Assembly: GCF_050624435.1 (NCBI RefSeq)
Contig: NC_134535.1
Coordinates: forward strand, 122,561,731-122,625,730
Length of the DNA stretch: 64,000 nt
Origin: Tenrec ecaudatus
Taxonomy: Eukaryota > Chordata > Mammalia > Afrosoricida > Tenrecidae
Direction: 5' to 3'
Shown piece by piece: positions 22,614 through 34,889 of this stretch. The first letter of the stretch is position 1; each line of letters starts with the position of its first letter. The translations under genes and the position numbers were made by a program. Under the pieces are notes generated by a model. The model saw nothing but the letters and a program-made list of their open reading frames with translations. It was not told the origin of the DNA and did not search any database.

Positions 22614-24735
22614 AAGAATTTACTTTAGAGGACAACATTGAAGCTTCAGCTAGGGGAGAGGGACATGTTTGATCAGAGCACATGGGAGCAAATGAAGGAT
22701 GAAGAAGAGAGAATGGAGCACATCCTGGCCCACCAGACTTGGAGGACAGTATCCCCACTCTGAACAGCCAATTGCCAGAGTGGTCCATATTGCTGATCCC
22801 ACTATGAGACACAACGTCCATCGCTGACCCATGACCCTACAAGGGACAACACTGGAGACTCAGTGTCGGGACTGGCCCTGTCTGACCCCAGGACACCGAG
22901 GCAAAACACTAAAGGCATGTGGCAGAGCAACTGGGGGACCAGAGCAGGGAGCTCCTCAGGGGGTAAAAAGGATAGACTTTGGGGCCAGAGCGTGGCACCC
23001 CATTGGACTTGATTGCAGGACATGCCTAGAGGTCAAAAAGTAGACACTGACCTGTTTACAGGTTTTTCTTTCTTTTAAAATTTTTTTTCTTTTTTATTAA
23101 TTTATTCTCTTCTGGGTCATTAGTTCTCTTTTTTGTTGTCATCATTGTGTTCTCTTTTGTTGCTTTGTCTTTATATGCCTTGTTTTTTGGTGCACATTAT
23201 TGTCTCTGCAGACCGATCTAGATAAAATAGGCTGGATGAACAGTCTGAAGGAGAAAACAATGGGGCAGATGGTTCCAGGGGGCACATGGGAGAGGTGAAG
23301 GTGGGGAAAGGAGGTGGTGTTGACCAACCCAGGGATGAGGGAGCAACAAGTGATTTACAATTAGTGACAAGGAGGGTGTGAAAGGTCTAGTAGGGATTCA
23401 GCAAGGGCAATGTAACCGAGAGAAATTACTGAAACCCAAATGAAGGCTAAGCATGATAGTGGGACAAGATGAAAGTAAAAGGAAATAGAGGAAAGAACTA
23501 GAAGGCAACGGGTATTTATAGAGGTCTAAATACAGTCATGTACATAATGTAAATATATTTATATAGTATAATGGGGAAATAAAGATACATGCATATATTT
23601 ATAGGTTTAGTATTAAGGCATCAAATGGACATTGGACCTCCACTGAACTACTTACTCAATGCAAGAACACTTTGTTCTATTAAATTTGTATTCCATGATG
23701 TTCACCTTCCCCATACGATTTCTGAAGACAAAGTGGTTGAATAAGCAAATGTGGTGAAGAAAGCTGATGGTGCCCGGCTATCAAAAGACATAGCATCTGG
23801 GGTCTTAAAGGCTTGCAGGTAAATAAGCAGCCATATAACTCAGAAGCATCAAACCCACATGGAAAAAGCACACCAGCCTGTGTGACCATGAGGTGTAGAA
23901 GGCGTAAGGTATGAGACATCAAAGAACAAAAAATCATATCAGTGGATGCCCACCTTCCCAATATGATCACTGAAGACAAATGTGCATAAGCAAATGTGGT
24001 GAAGAAAGCTTCCAGCATGGAAGAAGCACACCAGCTTGTGTGACCACGAGGTGTCAAAGAGATCAGACACCAGGCATCAAAGAACCAAAAATCATATTAT
24101 TATAAATGAGGGTGAGTGCAGAGTGAAGACCCAAAGCCCATCTACAGGCAACTGGACACCCCCTTACAGAAGATTCACAGGGAGGAGACGAGCCAGTCAG
24201 GGTGCAGGGTAGCAATGATGAAACATACTACTTTCCTCTAGTTCTTAAAGGCTTCCCCCCCCCACTATCATGTTCCCAATTCTACCTTACAAATCTGCCT
24301 AGACCAGAGGATGTACACTGATACAAATAGGAACTGGAAACAGGGAATCCAGGGCAGATGAATTCAGGGCCAGTGGTGAGAGTAGAGATAACCGGAGAGT
24401 TGAGGAAAGGTGGAATAGAGAGGAGGAACTGATTACAAGGATCTATATATAACTTCCTCCCTGGGGGATGGAAACAGAAAAGTGGGTGAAGGGAGCTGTC
24501 AGAGAGTGTAAGATATGACAAAATAATAAATTATTAATTATCAAGGGTTCTTGAGGGAACAGTGAGCGGGTAGGGAGGGGGAAAATGAAGAGCTGATATC
24601 AAGGCTCAAGTAGAAAGCAAATGTTTTCAGAAGGATGATGGCAACAAATGTACAGATGCACTTGACACAATGGATGCATGTATAGATTGTGATAAGAATT
24701 GTACGAACCCCAATAAAATTATTTTTTTTTAAAAA
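22614..24735 (+). mobile_element. L1 long-3'UTR copy, about 2.1 kb, inside the RTE1 LINE
   Basis: It is non-coding and collinear with the copy at 25004-27259: GAGCACATCCTGGCCCACCAG, TGGACTTTGGGGCCAGAG, the AAATGAAGGCTAAGCATGATAG block, two tandem copies of a unit beginning near AAGCAAATGTGG (23744 and 23994), and the 3' end CCCCAATAAAATTATT. RTE1 sequence resumes on the right with GAGGAGACTCTGAACC. The flanking repeat is imperfect. Confidence 0.8.
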
Positions 24736-25003
24736 GGAAAGAAAGAGAAGCCCAAAGTGTATGTTAGAGGAGACTCTGAACCTTACTCTTGAATGTAGCT
24801 TAGGTAAATCAAATGTAAGAAATAACTAAGTAAAAATGTTGAACAGAAAAATTCAAATGGAAACTCTAGAAGACAAAGTAAATTATTATAATGAAAATTG
24901 CAAACACATGTAGTTAGGAAACCCAAAATTGAAAAACACAGTCAGCATTACTCAAGCTGGAAGAATTGAAGGAAAAACTTCAAGCATCAAGAGAAATTGA
25001 AGG

Positions 25004-27259
25004 TGAGGGGCTGGCCCCAATACCAACTACTGCATGGGCAGCCACTCCTCCCCCCAGGAGAATTTATTTCAAAGGATGGCATTGAATCTGCAGCTCCGGG
25101 AGAGGGACATAAGTGACCGAGGCAGATGGGAGTGGATGAAGGGGGAGCAGGAGAGAGTAGAGCACATCCTGGCCCACCAGGCCTTGAGGTCGCTGTTCCC
25201 AATTAGAGTTGTCAGTCTACAGAGAGGACCACATGGCCGGCCCCACTATGAGACATGACATCCTTCACTGACCACCTTACAGGTGACAACACCTGAGACA
25301 GTGTGGGAATTGTGCCTGATCTGATCCTGCCACACCGAGGCAAAAGACTAAGGGGGTGCAACAGAACAGCAAGGGAACAGAACAGTGAGGTACCTAGGGG
25401 ATGCTGAAAGTGGACTTTGGGGCCAGGGCATGGTGCTCCAACAGATTGGACTGGAAAACACTCCTAAAGGCCAACAAACACTCCTTGAACTAACTACAAC
25501 CTTTTCCTTCTTATGTTTTTTTTGTCATTGTTTTGTTGTTGTTTTGTTGTATATTGTTGCTTTCTTTTTCTCTCTCCTGTTTTTGTGCATGCTATTATCT
25601 CCACAGGTCTGTCTAAATAAAATAGTCTGGATGAATAATCTGGAGTAGAAAGCAACATGACCGACAGTTCCAGGGGGACATGTGAGAGCGGGGGAAAGGT
25701 AGTAATGTTAACAAATCTAGGGACAAGGGAACAACAAGTGGTCCAAATCGGTGGTGAGGAGGGTCTAGGAGGACTGGTGGGGCATGATCAAGGGTAATGT
25801 AACCAAGAGAAATTACTGAAACCCAAATGAAGACTGAGCATGATAGTGGGGTAAGAGGAAAGTCAAAGGAAATAGAGGAAAGAGCTAGGAGGCAAAGGGC
25901 ATTTATAGAGGTCTAAATAAAGGCAGGTACATATATTTATATTCTTATATGAGGATGGGGAAATATATTTATATATAAGGATGGGGAAATAGGTCTATAT
26001 GTATATATTTATAAGTTTAGTATTAAGGTAGCAGAAGGACATTGGGCCTCCACTCAAGTACTCTCTCAATGCAAGGATACTTTCTTCTTTTAAATTGGCA
26101 TTCTATGATGCTCACCTTCCTGAAACAACTGCTGAATACAAAGCGGTTGAATAAGCAAATGTGGTGAAGAAACCTGATGGTGCCTGGCTATCAAAAGATA
26201 TAACATCTGGGGTCTTAAAGACTTGAAGGTAAACCAGCAGCCATCTGGCTCAGAAGCAACAAGCCCACATGGAAGAAGCACACCAGCCTAAGTGATCACC
26301 AGGTGCCAAAGGGATCAGTTATCAGGCATCAAAGAACAAAAGAATCATATAATTGTGTGTTCACCTCCCTGATATGATTGCTGAAGACAAATGGATGCAT
26401 AAGCAAATGTGGCAAAGAAAGCTGATGGTGCCGGGCTATTAAAAGATATAGCATCTGGGGTCTTAAATGCTTGATGGTAAACAAGTGGCCATCTAGATCA
26501 GAAGCAACAAAGCCCACATTGTAGAAGCACACCAGACTGTGTGATCACGAGGTGTTGAAGGGATCGGGTATCAGAGATCATCAGAACAAAAAATCTTACC
26601 ATAGTGAATGAGGGTGGGAGTGTGGAGTGGAGACCCAAAGTCCATTTGTAGGCCACTGGACATCCCCTTACAGAAGGGTCTCAGGGAGGAGATGAGCCAG
26701 TCAGGGTGCGATATAGCAACAATGAAACATACAACTTTCCTCTAGTTCCTAAATGCTTCCTCCTCCCCCACTATCATGATTCCAATTCTACCTTGCAAGT
26801 CTGGCTAGACCAGAGGATGTTCACTGTTACAGATAGGAACTGGACGTGCAGGGAATTCAGGGTGAATGATCCCTTCAGGACCAGTGGTGTGAGTGGCGAT
26901 ACTGGGAAGGCAGAGGGAGGATGGGTTGGAAAGGGGGAACAAATTACAAGGATCTACATGTGATCTCCTCCCTGGGGGATGGACAACAGAAAAGTGGGTG
27001 AAGGGAGACGTCAGACAGGGCAAGATATGACAATAATAATTGATAAATTATCAAGGGTTCATGAGAGAAGGGGGAGCAGGGAGGGGATGGAAAAATGAAG
27101 AGCTGATGCCAGGGGCTTAGATGGAGAGCAGATGTTTTGAGATTGATGAGAGCAATGAATGTACAAATGTGCTTTACACGATTGATGTATGTATGGATTG
27201 TGATAAGAGTTGTATGAGCCCCTAATAAAACGATTTTAAAAATCTGATGATTAAAAAAA
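25004..27259 (+). mobile_element. L1 long-3'UTR copy, 2256 bases, inside the same RTE1 LINE
   Basis: It is flanked by the perfect 12-base repeat AGAAATTGAAGG (24992-25003 and 27260-27271). It is the longest copy in the window and carries no ORF. A unit of about 248 bases is tandemly duplicated inside it (AAGCAAATGTGG at 26153 and 26401). The 3' end is ATGAGCCCCTAATAAAACG followed by an A-tail. A-tail, 12-base duplication and 5' truncation are L1 hallmarks. Confidence 0.85.
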
Positions 27260-28234
27260 AGAAATTGAAGGAATTCATGGACAAAATATTGAACAGTGTA
27301 GGAAGCAATGAAAAGTTGGGAGAAATACAGAGCCAATGTCCTAAAAAGATTTGGTAGACATTTAACCTTTGACAAAGATACCATATAATAAAAAACCAAT
27401 ATTGAAGGAAAAAGTAAAAGTTGCATTGAAATCATTAGTAAGAAGCAAGGCTCCAGGAATTGGTAGGATACCAACAGAAATGTTTTGACAAGTTGATGAA
27501 GCATTAAAAGCACTCTGTCCAAGAAAGCTGAAAGACAGTTGCTAGCTACTCAGCAGGAAGAAATCCATATTTTTAATCCATTCAACACAAAAATAATGCA
27601 ACAAACTGTGAAAATGTGGAACAATATTGTTAATACTACTTGTACATAAAATTTTGCTGAAGATAATTCAAAAATGGTTGCAGGGGTACCTTGAGACGTA
27701 TGTTGCAAATGAAATCTGGATTCAGAAGAGGTTGTGGCATACGAGCTGTTATTGCTGCTGTCAATTGGCTCTTAACTGAAAGTAGAGAATTCCAGAATGA
27801 TGTGTACTTGTATTTTATTGAGTATCCAAAGGCATTCGACTGTGTGGGCCATAACATACTATGGGTAGCATTGACAAGAATGGAATTCCAGAAATTTTCA
27901 TTGTGCTTATGCATAACCTGTACATAGATCAGGAAGTTCTTGTGCAAACAGAACAAGGGAATACTGCACAGTTCATGATCAAGAAAGGTGTGAGACAGAG
28001 TTGCATCCTCATAAAATTCTTTATTTTAATTTATATTTTTATTATTACTATGAATTTCAGATATAGGCACAGACGTTTTAACAAGTTTAAACTATATGGC
28101 TTCAAATATGTAAAGTGTATTTGATAAGACACAAACATCAACATTTTACATATCCAGAAATAACTTATAGTATATAAGAAGCAAAAGTTCCATTATTAAT
28201 AATTCTGAAATCCCACCCCCAAATCAAAAAACAC

Positions 28235-31200
28235 TTAAGAAAGCTGTTGCTTACAAACATAAAACCATTTTCCCCCACAGGATTCTTCCAAAATAATTTT
28301 GGGGGGCTTGTACATTGCACAATTCTTGAGCTTGGAAGTATTATGAAGTGAAAATCTATAATGAAGGAAAAAATGATAATATGTAAGAGAAAGAAATGAC
28401 CATATTTACAGATAATGTTTCAAATTAAGTGATAGAAATCTTAAAATATTTGAATCAGATAATGATAATATTAAGGCATTTTGATTTTTTTCCCAATTCA
28501 GTTGCCAACATTTTTGTGTTTCTAGATTACAAAGTTACATAAAACAGATTTACTTTCTCAATAATCACTAGTATTAGGTCAGGGGTTGTTTGTTTGTTGT
28601 TGATATATATTTTACTTCTATTTTGTTGCCAGATATTCTGATTAATCAAGCCTAAAGTCTATGAAGACAAATCAAATTATATACTTTTCATTGCAAGATG
28701 TCCTGTAAAAGGTCCCCAGGGAATGCTGAAAGTGGACTTTGGGGCCAGGGCATATTGTCCCAACAGACTGGACTGGAAAACACTCCTAAAGGCCAACAAA
28801 TGATCCTTGAACTAACTACAAGCTTTTCTTTCTTGAAAAATAAAAAAAGATGTCCTATAAATGAAAATGATATCCAAAGATTGCATAAATATAGAAAATA
28901 AAAGTAGAATGTGTGTATCGTGGGAGGGTGCTGAGCATATTGGATTCCCACTGAGCAAAGAACATACCACTTTTCCTGGACTGTCTCTGTGTATGTGAGC
29001 TTGTGTGCATGCACCCACTCATCTAGGTGCTTGCATCTAAGTCACACACAAATGACCATTTAATTACTATTAGCATGCCGACATTCATATCACTTAGGCA
29101 TGAGGTTGGAATTTTAAGATTGGCATACCATTCTCTTTTCTGTGATCTCAGGCCCTGGTGCTCGTGATGGTACCTGTACAATTGAGATCTAAATATAAAC
29201 TCTCAAAACCAGGAAAGCTTCCCAGAGACCCGAAACTTACAGATCCCTGGAGGGAGCAGAGCCATCTTCCCACAGCCAGGCACCATACTTTGCGTTGTAA
29301 GAGAGCCCAAGCCAGTAAAATATTTTACTGCGTTTCAAAAAACCCTGTGTGGAAACAGACAGGCTTCTTAACCTAATTTGAATTCACTCTGGGTTAATAT
29401 GCATCAGACTCAGCTCATCAGTCATGTACTCCAAAGTCCTCTTTAATTTCTGATCTAGAAGGGACAGTCACAGGTCTCAGATTTCTCATTTATCAGGCCA
29501 ATTCCTTTACAGTAGTAGAAATCTTCATCTTTCTCCTGAAGATTAGCTAATGGTTTTCAATTGCTGGCCTGGAAGTTATCAGCCCAACATGTAAACTACG
29601 AAGGACTGCTACATAAACAAACATTCAAAAAAAGGGCTTACCAATTCATCCCAACTTTCCAGCGTAAGTAGACTGGAATTTTGGGAAGCACAGGTGCGCC
29701 TACTTTCTGCCCAAGTTTTTTCTTCATTAGAAATGAGATAACAGTTGCATCGGAAGCCAATCCACTTCTCTGGACAAAAACAGCAAGAGACTAAGAAAAA
29801 GTTAAACCTGATTGATGGCACTGGATATTTCAAAATGTCAAGACCATTTATTCACTACTCAAAAATTACTTGTTATTTATTCCTATTTCCTAGTAAGATT
29901 CGCTGAGAATCTACTATAAATGCACATATACACAGCACATTACATCCAGATAGTATTAATGTGGCTAAAGTTTCCCCCCATGGAGACTATGTATATTCTA
30001 GAGGCAGAGTCAGAATTATATCATTTCTAACCACTTTATTAATTACATTGAATAATAATCCTGGTAAGTGCACAAAATAAATACAGTACATTAAAACAGC
30101 ATGTAGCAGAACATGAAATAAAGGAAGCAAGAAGAATAATTTTTCTTTGTATTTTTAAAAAGTTTTATCCAGAACTGAGTTAACTTGTGTAAGCAGGAAT
30201 TAATTACATCAAAGAGAAATTTAGCATATTTCCTGAATCAGAACACTAATACAATGAATTGATAAAAGTCATATGCGTATGTGTTTAAAATCAAGGAAAA
30301 CAAAGTAATTAACTTGAAACTCAGTATCAAAGGGATCAGAACCAGCATCTCCCGGTTTTCTTCTTCTTAGTGATAAAGTTATAACACAGAGTCGTGATTC
30401 AAATGTTTGCCAAATAAATAGCTCTGAAGATGTTGGAATAAAATGTAAATTAAGACAACAGATGTTGAGGAGTGAGGAAAAAGATGAGTTAAAGGCATCT
30501 TGATGGATAAATAGACTTTAGAATTGCAGAAGCACTTTGGGCATTGAATTCTGTGTCTCTGAAGCAAATTCTAAGGAAAAATGAGTGAGTCGAAATCATA
30601 GCCAAGTGATCATGGTAAACTGTAAAATGTACTGTCTATTTTAATGTTGTTTCATGATGAACATTCATAAAGGAGAAATGTTTACCATTTCAAAATAAGA
30701 TTTCTATTACTGTGACATATAACCAATGTACATTCAATTTAATATAATCATTTTTTTAATTTGAGAACAATGATACTAGATTTTTTTATTACGAGGAAGT
30801 AAACTTGTATGATATGTATTCCCTCAAGCCATGTGTGTAAAAGAGGAAACTGTCCATCTTATTTTACCAATAAGAATGAGTCAAAATCAACTCACCACCT
30901 TGAGATAGAGCAACAATAAGGTCTGTCAAAGCCTGGTACCTACCTTTCTGGAGTTCTGTGGTGAATTCCGGAGAAACAGTAGCCTCAATACTTTGTTCAC
31001 TAAATACTATAAAAAATTATTAGAAATTTACACAATTAGGTACAGACTTAAGGGTATTAATGAGCTAAAAAATAAAACCTACTACACATTAATAAAAGAG
31101 TCCTTTGTTACTAATTTAAGCAGTATTGGTCTACATAAATATAGACACTTACAATTTTTCAGCAAAATTCCCAAAGTAGCCATCAACAAAAAGCATGTTA

Positions 31201-32708
31201 CTCCTAATATCCCAGAAATTAGTCTCCATGAAGCAGTGTGAAAAACTGTAGTAAAAGATAAAAACATGAGAATTTAAAGAACAAAATCAGGGACAGATGT
31301 TTAAAACCAAACAAAAAAAGAAGCCATTTAGAAAACTTCCAAAAAGAATTTTTTTAAATGTTGTGGGTGAAGGAAGACAATGAGCAGTGTAAGATACAAA
31401 ATAATAATAACAATACATAATTGACAAGGATTCATGAGTTTGGGAGGGTGAGGGATAGAGGGGGGGAGGAGCTTATACCAAGGGTTCAAATAGAAAATGT
31501 TTTGGAAATGATGATGGCAACATATTTACACATATGCTTGATAAAGGTGATGTATAGAATGTTATAAGAGCTGTTAAGAGCCCCCAATAAAATGATTAAA
31601 AAATTGTTAGAAATTTGATGACAATCCTTTCTCTAATGCAACTTTGAAAATCAATAGCATTCTGTTTAGAACGTGAACCAATACCAGCATTTGAATGCAC
31701 TGTACTTTATTTTCAGTGAGATTATCCAAACACTCCCTGCTCTACCAACTCCATCGCTAGAAGACAGAAAAGTCACCGTTTATTTGTAAAACTGGCAAAG
31801 AGCAGAGAAACCTAGAGTACGAAATGAGCAAGAGGCTCCAAGATAGAGTGTGAGTTCCCAGAACAGTTACTTTTATTCTTTCAACAAGTATCAATAGGTA
31901 GAGAATATGGTTGCCATTCGGTGTGAGAAAATGGAGGGTCCGTGAAAATGAGAGTGAGTATCCATATCAGAAATCCAATTCAATTGTGTCTACACCCGGC
32001 GTCTGTTATTACACATGGCCTGTCATTGCTGACAGGAACACTATCTAGGTGTGTGCCTTCTGGTAACCTTACTGCAGGCTCCGTCTGAGATATTCTCCTG
32101 CTCATAGCTCGGTAGCAGTTGGTTACACGGAAAAAAACTGCACAGAGCACTCTGGATCTGGTTCCACAACCAGCACATGATCAATATCTTGGAGTGTTGT
32201 TCCTTTTCCTGGATATTGAATTATGGTTCAAAAACAATCTTTATCACAAGAAAACTGTGTTAGGATTTCATTAACCAGAGTATATGTCACTTTCTTAAAT
32301 GAGTGATCTTTGTATATTACCCAAAAAATGCTGTGTTTTTTAACACTGTTTTTAACAATGTTAAACATGTGTCAATAATTCAAAGCATTCCGGATTTCTA
32401 TGCTAAGAACTAGGGTAGTAGTAATTTAACCTGGTGAACTCAGTTCTCACTCAGAATTCAGATTTCAGTCACTCTTTTAGCTTCTTCGGAAATCACAAAA
32501 AGATTTCTAAGCATCACAATGCAGAACCAAGAAAGTAAATTTAATATGGAGAATACACTACAGACAAGTTACAAGCTTAAAAAGGTCCACTATTTACAGG
32601 ATCTACTTCACCCAAAACACTGCCCCAGCATTACTCAGGACCATCAGATAATTTGTATAGCTGTTTATATTTTTTAAATTTCGAATTGAGGGCACACGTA
32701 CCTGCCAT
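28235..32708 (-). CDS. KLRD1: KLRD1 (CD94) copy 2, intact six-exon gene
   Basis: Natural killer cell CD94, the invariant subunit of CD94/NKG2 heterodimers. Exons (minus): 1 with ATG at 32708-32706 ending 32702, 2 at 31245-31153, 3 at 31006-30944, 4 at 29790-29642, 5 at 29344-29241, 6 at 28355-28235 with TAA. Spliced CDS is 537 bases, 178 residues (human CD94: 179). Every intron is GT-AG and phases match. Residues 1-34: short cytoplasmic end and membrane helix (SWRLISGILGVTCFLLMATL). Stalk: FSEQSIEATVSPEFTTELQK. The lectin-like domain starts CCFCPEKWIGFRCNCYLISN, continues YWLGLSYNAKYGAWLWEDGS and ends SCGGKWFYVCKQQLS. Stalk and domain cysteines of CD94 (CC.C, CNC, and the later CAS, KNC, ESC and VCK) are kept. 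NSS and NTS sequons are present. This is the best candidate for the working CD94 gene. Confidence 0.92.
28705..28846 (+). mobile_element. Internally terminated L1 3'UTR piece with target-site duplication
   Basis: It is only 142 bases, matching the interior of the long 3'UTR (TGGACTTTGGGGCCAGGGCAT; compare 25415). It ends in an A-tail far upstream of the usual 3' end. It is flanked by AAGATGTCCT at 28695-28704 and 28847-28856. It lies between exons 5 and 6 of KLRD1 copy 2. Confidence 0.8.
31355..31612 (+). mobile_element. L1 long-3'UTR copy, terminal 250 bases, in intron 1 of KLRD1 copy 2
   Basis: It shows the recurring end: GGATTCATGAG, AATGTTTTGGAAATGATGATG, TATAAGAGCTG, CCCCCAATAAAATGATT and an A-rich tail. 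It is more diverged than the other copies. Confidence 0.65.
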
Positions 32709-34850
32709 GAGAATTGATGCGTCAAGCTCGATGTAGAAAAGGTGATGCGTGTCTTTTGAAAAAGCGGCACTGGATCAGAGGGCTGGTCAGGAAGTTCAGA
32801 AATTCCTAGGTATATGTAGAAAATATAAAATGAAAGGCAAAAAATGTGTATTGAAATAATGTCTTTTCATCACCTGTCAGTGAGCCAGGTATGTGGTATG
32901 AGAGAAGCATTACAGCTACCAGCTTCTAAAATGGACCGGATATCACAGTACAGGAAATTATCACGGGCTGTTAGTAGTTAAAAACCTGTGATTGGAACAA
33001 GACTGAGTGAAAGGAAGTTGTTGTTTTTTAACCTTTTGAAATAAAGACTGTCCAAAATATATGTTTACGTCATGTAAAAATGGGGGAGGGGGGATGGAAA
33101 GAAGGTGTATAGAAAAATAAACTGGGCTTTTACAATGTACCAAATACTCTGAAGCACTTTATATAGATTAACTCATGTATTTATCAAAATGTCAAGAAAA
33201 AGAAGATACTAATATCCTTTCAGACCAATAAGACGACTGAGGTCCCATGACAAAGGTAATGTAACCGGAGTCACTTAAGACTAAACACAGATAGCTGTAC
33301 ACCTGAGCACACAATATCATGCCCACCTAATGCAGCCCACCTTCTCTGTAATTTGCATTTCCTTTCTCCTAAACAGAATAGATTGTCTGATAGTCTCTCT
33401 TTTTAGCGTTTAACCTCCTTGCCTCGTCAAGAGCCCATTAGTAGCTATGTACACACACACACACACACCACACACACACACAACACACACACGCACACCA
33501 ACACACACCACACACAGACAACACACACAACACACACACCACACACACACGCCTGAGCTATCAAGGTCCATCAGCTGGCCTAAGCCTATCGATCAATATT
33601 TTACTCACATTTACTTTGAATACTTCTTTTAACACTTCGCTGTCCAATGCTTTATTTTATAAGACTCTTTAAAGCTGGCTGCAGCTGTTCTGATCAATTT
33701 CATTTAAATTAACATGTTAGTTCTGGTAATTATTTATAGTATTCTCGCATTCAGATAATATGCTGATATTTCAGCTTAGACTGCTTATTCTTTTTAATCT
33801 TCACTGAGGTCTTTAGTAAGTATTTCAGATATGGACTAGATAGGTATCTGAAATACAATCTACTATTCAACTCAAATGAAATCAAATTACTAATAAGCCA
33901 TGCTATTGTTTTTTATATATTCTATGATTCTAATATATTCTAATATTCCTATAGAAGGACTTTTTTGTAAGCGTGAGTGTTTCATTCAACAAGCCAAGGT
34001 TTGTAGTTTCGTTTCGCAGTTCCCATGAAGTCAAAAGTTTCTTGTCCTTTTAACTGGTCTCTTTTGGGTAGAGCTGCTTTCTCTCACTCACTAAAAATTG
34101 CTAAGATCTAGATACTTACTTAAAAATATCAAGAAGAAGATTTCTTTTTCCAGTTCTTATGCAAATCATACTTGAGAGGAACTATGTTTATAAGTAAATC
34201 CTTGAACAGATTTGAATTTGTTGTCAGGTCCAGTGCTGGACATTGCTGAAACAACGTAAAGCCATTCACTTTTGTTCGTTCTTTGCCAGGTATGAAAATT
34301 CCATAGTGCTGTTTGAGTTTGGGATTTTTCTTTCAGCTTTAGGTTTGGGATGTAAGTTAGTTGTTAAAATTGTTAAAAATAAAACATAAAGAGATATTCC
34401 TACCATTTTAACAATTATAGGGTTATTTTATTGGAAAATCATCCCGATTTTGGAATCATGCCTGATGGAACAATAATTTATTGTATTCTTTACATCTTAA
34501 TTCCGTAACCCAGAAGTGGAAAGCCCATAAACACATACCCAATTCATGAACTCTATTCAAGGCTCAGATCAGCATCTGCTTCTAAATCATCGTGTCCATT
34601 ACTTCTTCCTTTGATAGTTTCACTCTTCATACCTGTAGTTTTGAAGTCATTTGCTTCTTATTGATTTAAATGGTCTCCACAAAAGCATATCGAATAACTG
34701 ATCAGAAAACCTGATGTTCAGATTTTATTGAGTTTGGATTCTTTCTAACACTTTGGTGTCAGAAGCTGGATTCAGAGCAAACTTGGTGATCCACCCAAAG
34801 AAAATCACCATGCCAAGCGCCCATTCTCACTTTTGTTTAAGAATGGAGTC
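32709..34850. other. 5'UTR and upstream flank of KLRD1 copy 2
   Basis: On the minus strand exon 1 extends upstream of the ATG with GCATCAATTCTC just before it, a motif kept in copy 4 (54719-54730). The flank as far as about 33780 aligns by eye with that of copy 4 (55000-55740), and 34720-34800 (TTTGGTGTCAGAAGCTGG) aligns with 56240-56290. It includes the promoter by inference only; no specific factor site is claimed. A (CA)n-like tract lies at 33452-33552. Confidence 0.55.
33452..33552. repeat. Interrupted (CA)n microsatellite
   Basis: About 100 bases of ACAC repeats broken by CC, AA and G. The plus-strand open frame here (repeated His-Thr) is an artefact of this tract. Confidence 0.9.
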
Positions 34851-34889
34851 ATGCCCATGTCACTTTTGTCATTGGTTGGTATTGGTTTG

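Larger units (their letters stand above)
20853..28015 (+). mobile_element. RTE1/BovB-type LINE, interrupted by a solo LTR and two L1 copies
   Basis: Four segments follow one RTE1 in order: 20853-21748 (5'UTR with CATACTGTGATG, then the ORF start region around ILENEPIRL and the endonuclease region), 22268-22613, about 24736-25003, and 27272-28015 (reverse transcriptase, with YLYFIEYPKAFDCVGHNILW and the block before the catalytic motif). Many stops are present, so it is dead. It ends abruptly near 28015 at the position where RTE1 would continue with CILSPYLF-type sequence; the 3' third is absent and KLRD1 copy 2 begins about 220 bases further on. Confidence 0.8.

Noticed and set aside
26944-27522. 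192-residue minus-strand open frame
   Set aside because: Antisense to the junction of an L1 3'UTR copy and the RTE1 LINE; no protein similarity.
29642-29790. Assignment of the lectin exons to KLRC (NKG2) instead of KLRD1
   Set aside because: The MA|VF start, short stalk ending ELQK, CC.C...CNCY pattern and CKQQ end match CD94; NKG2 has a different CTLD start and ends in CKHK-type sequence.
33447-33632. His-Thr repeat open frame
   Set aside because: Product of the interrupted CA microsatellite.
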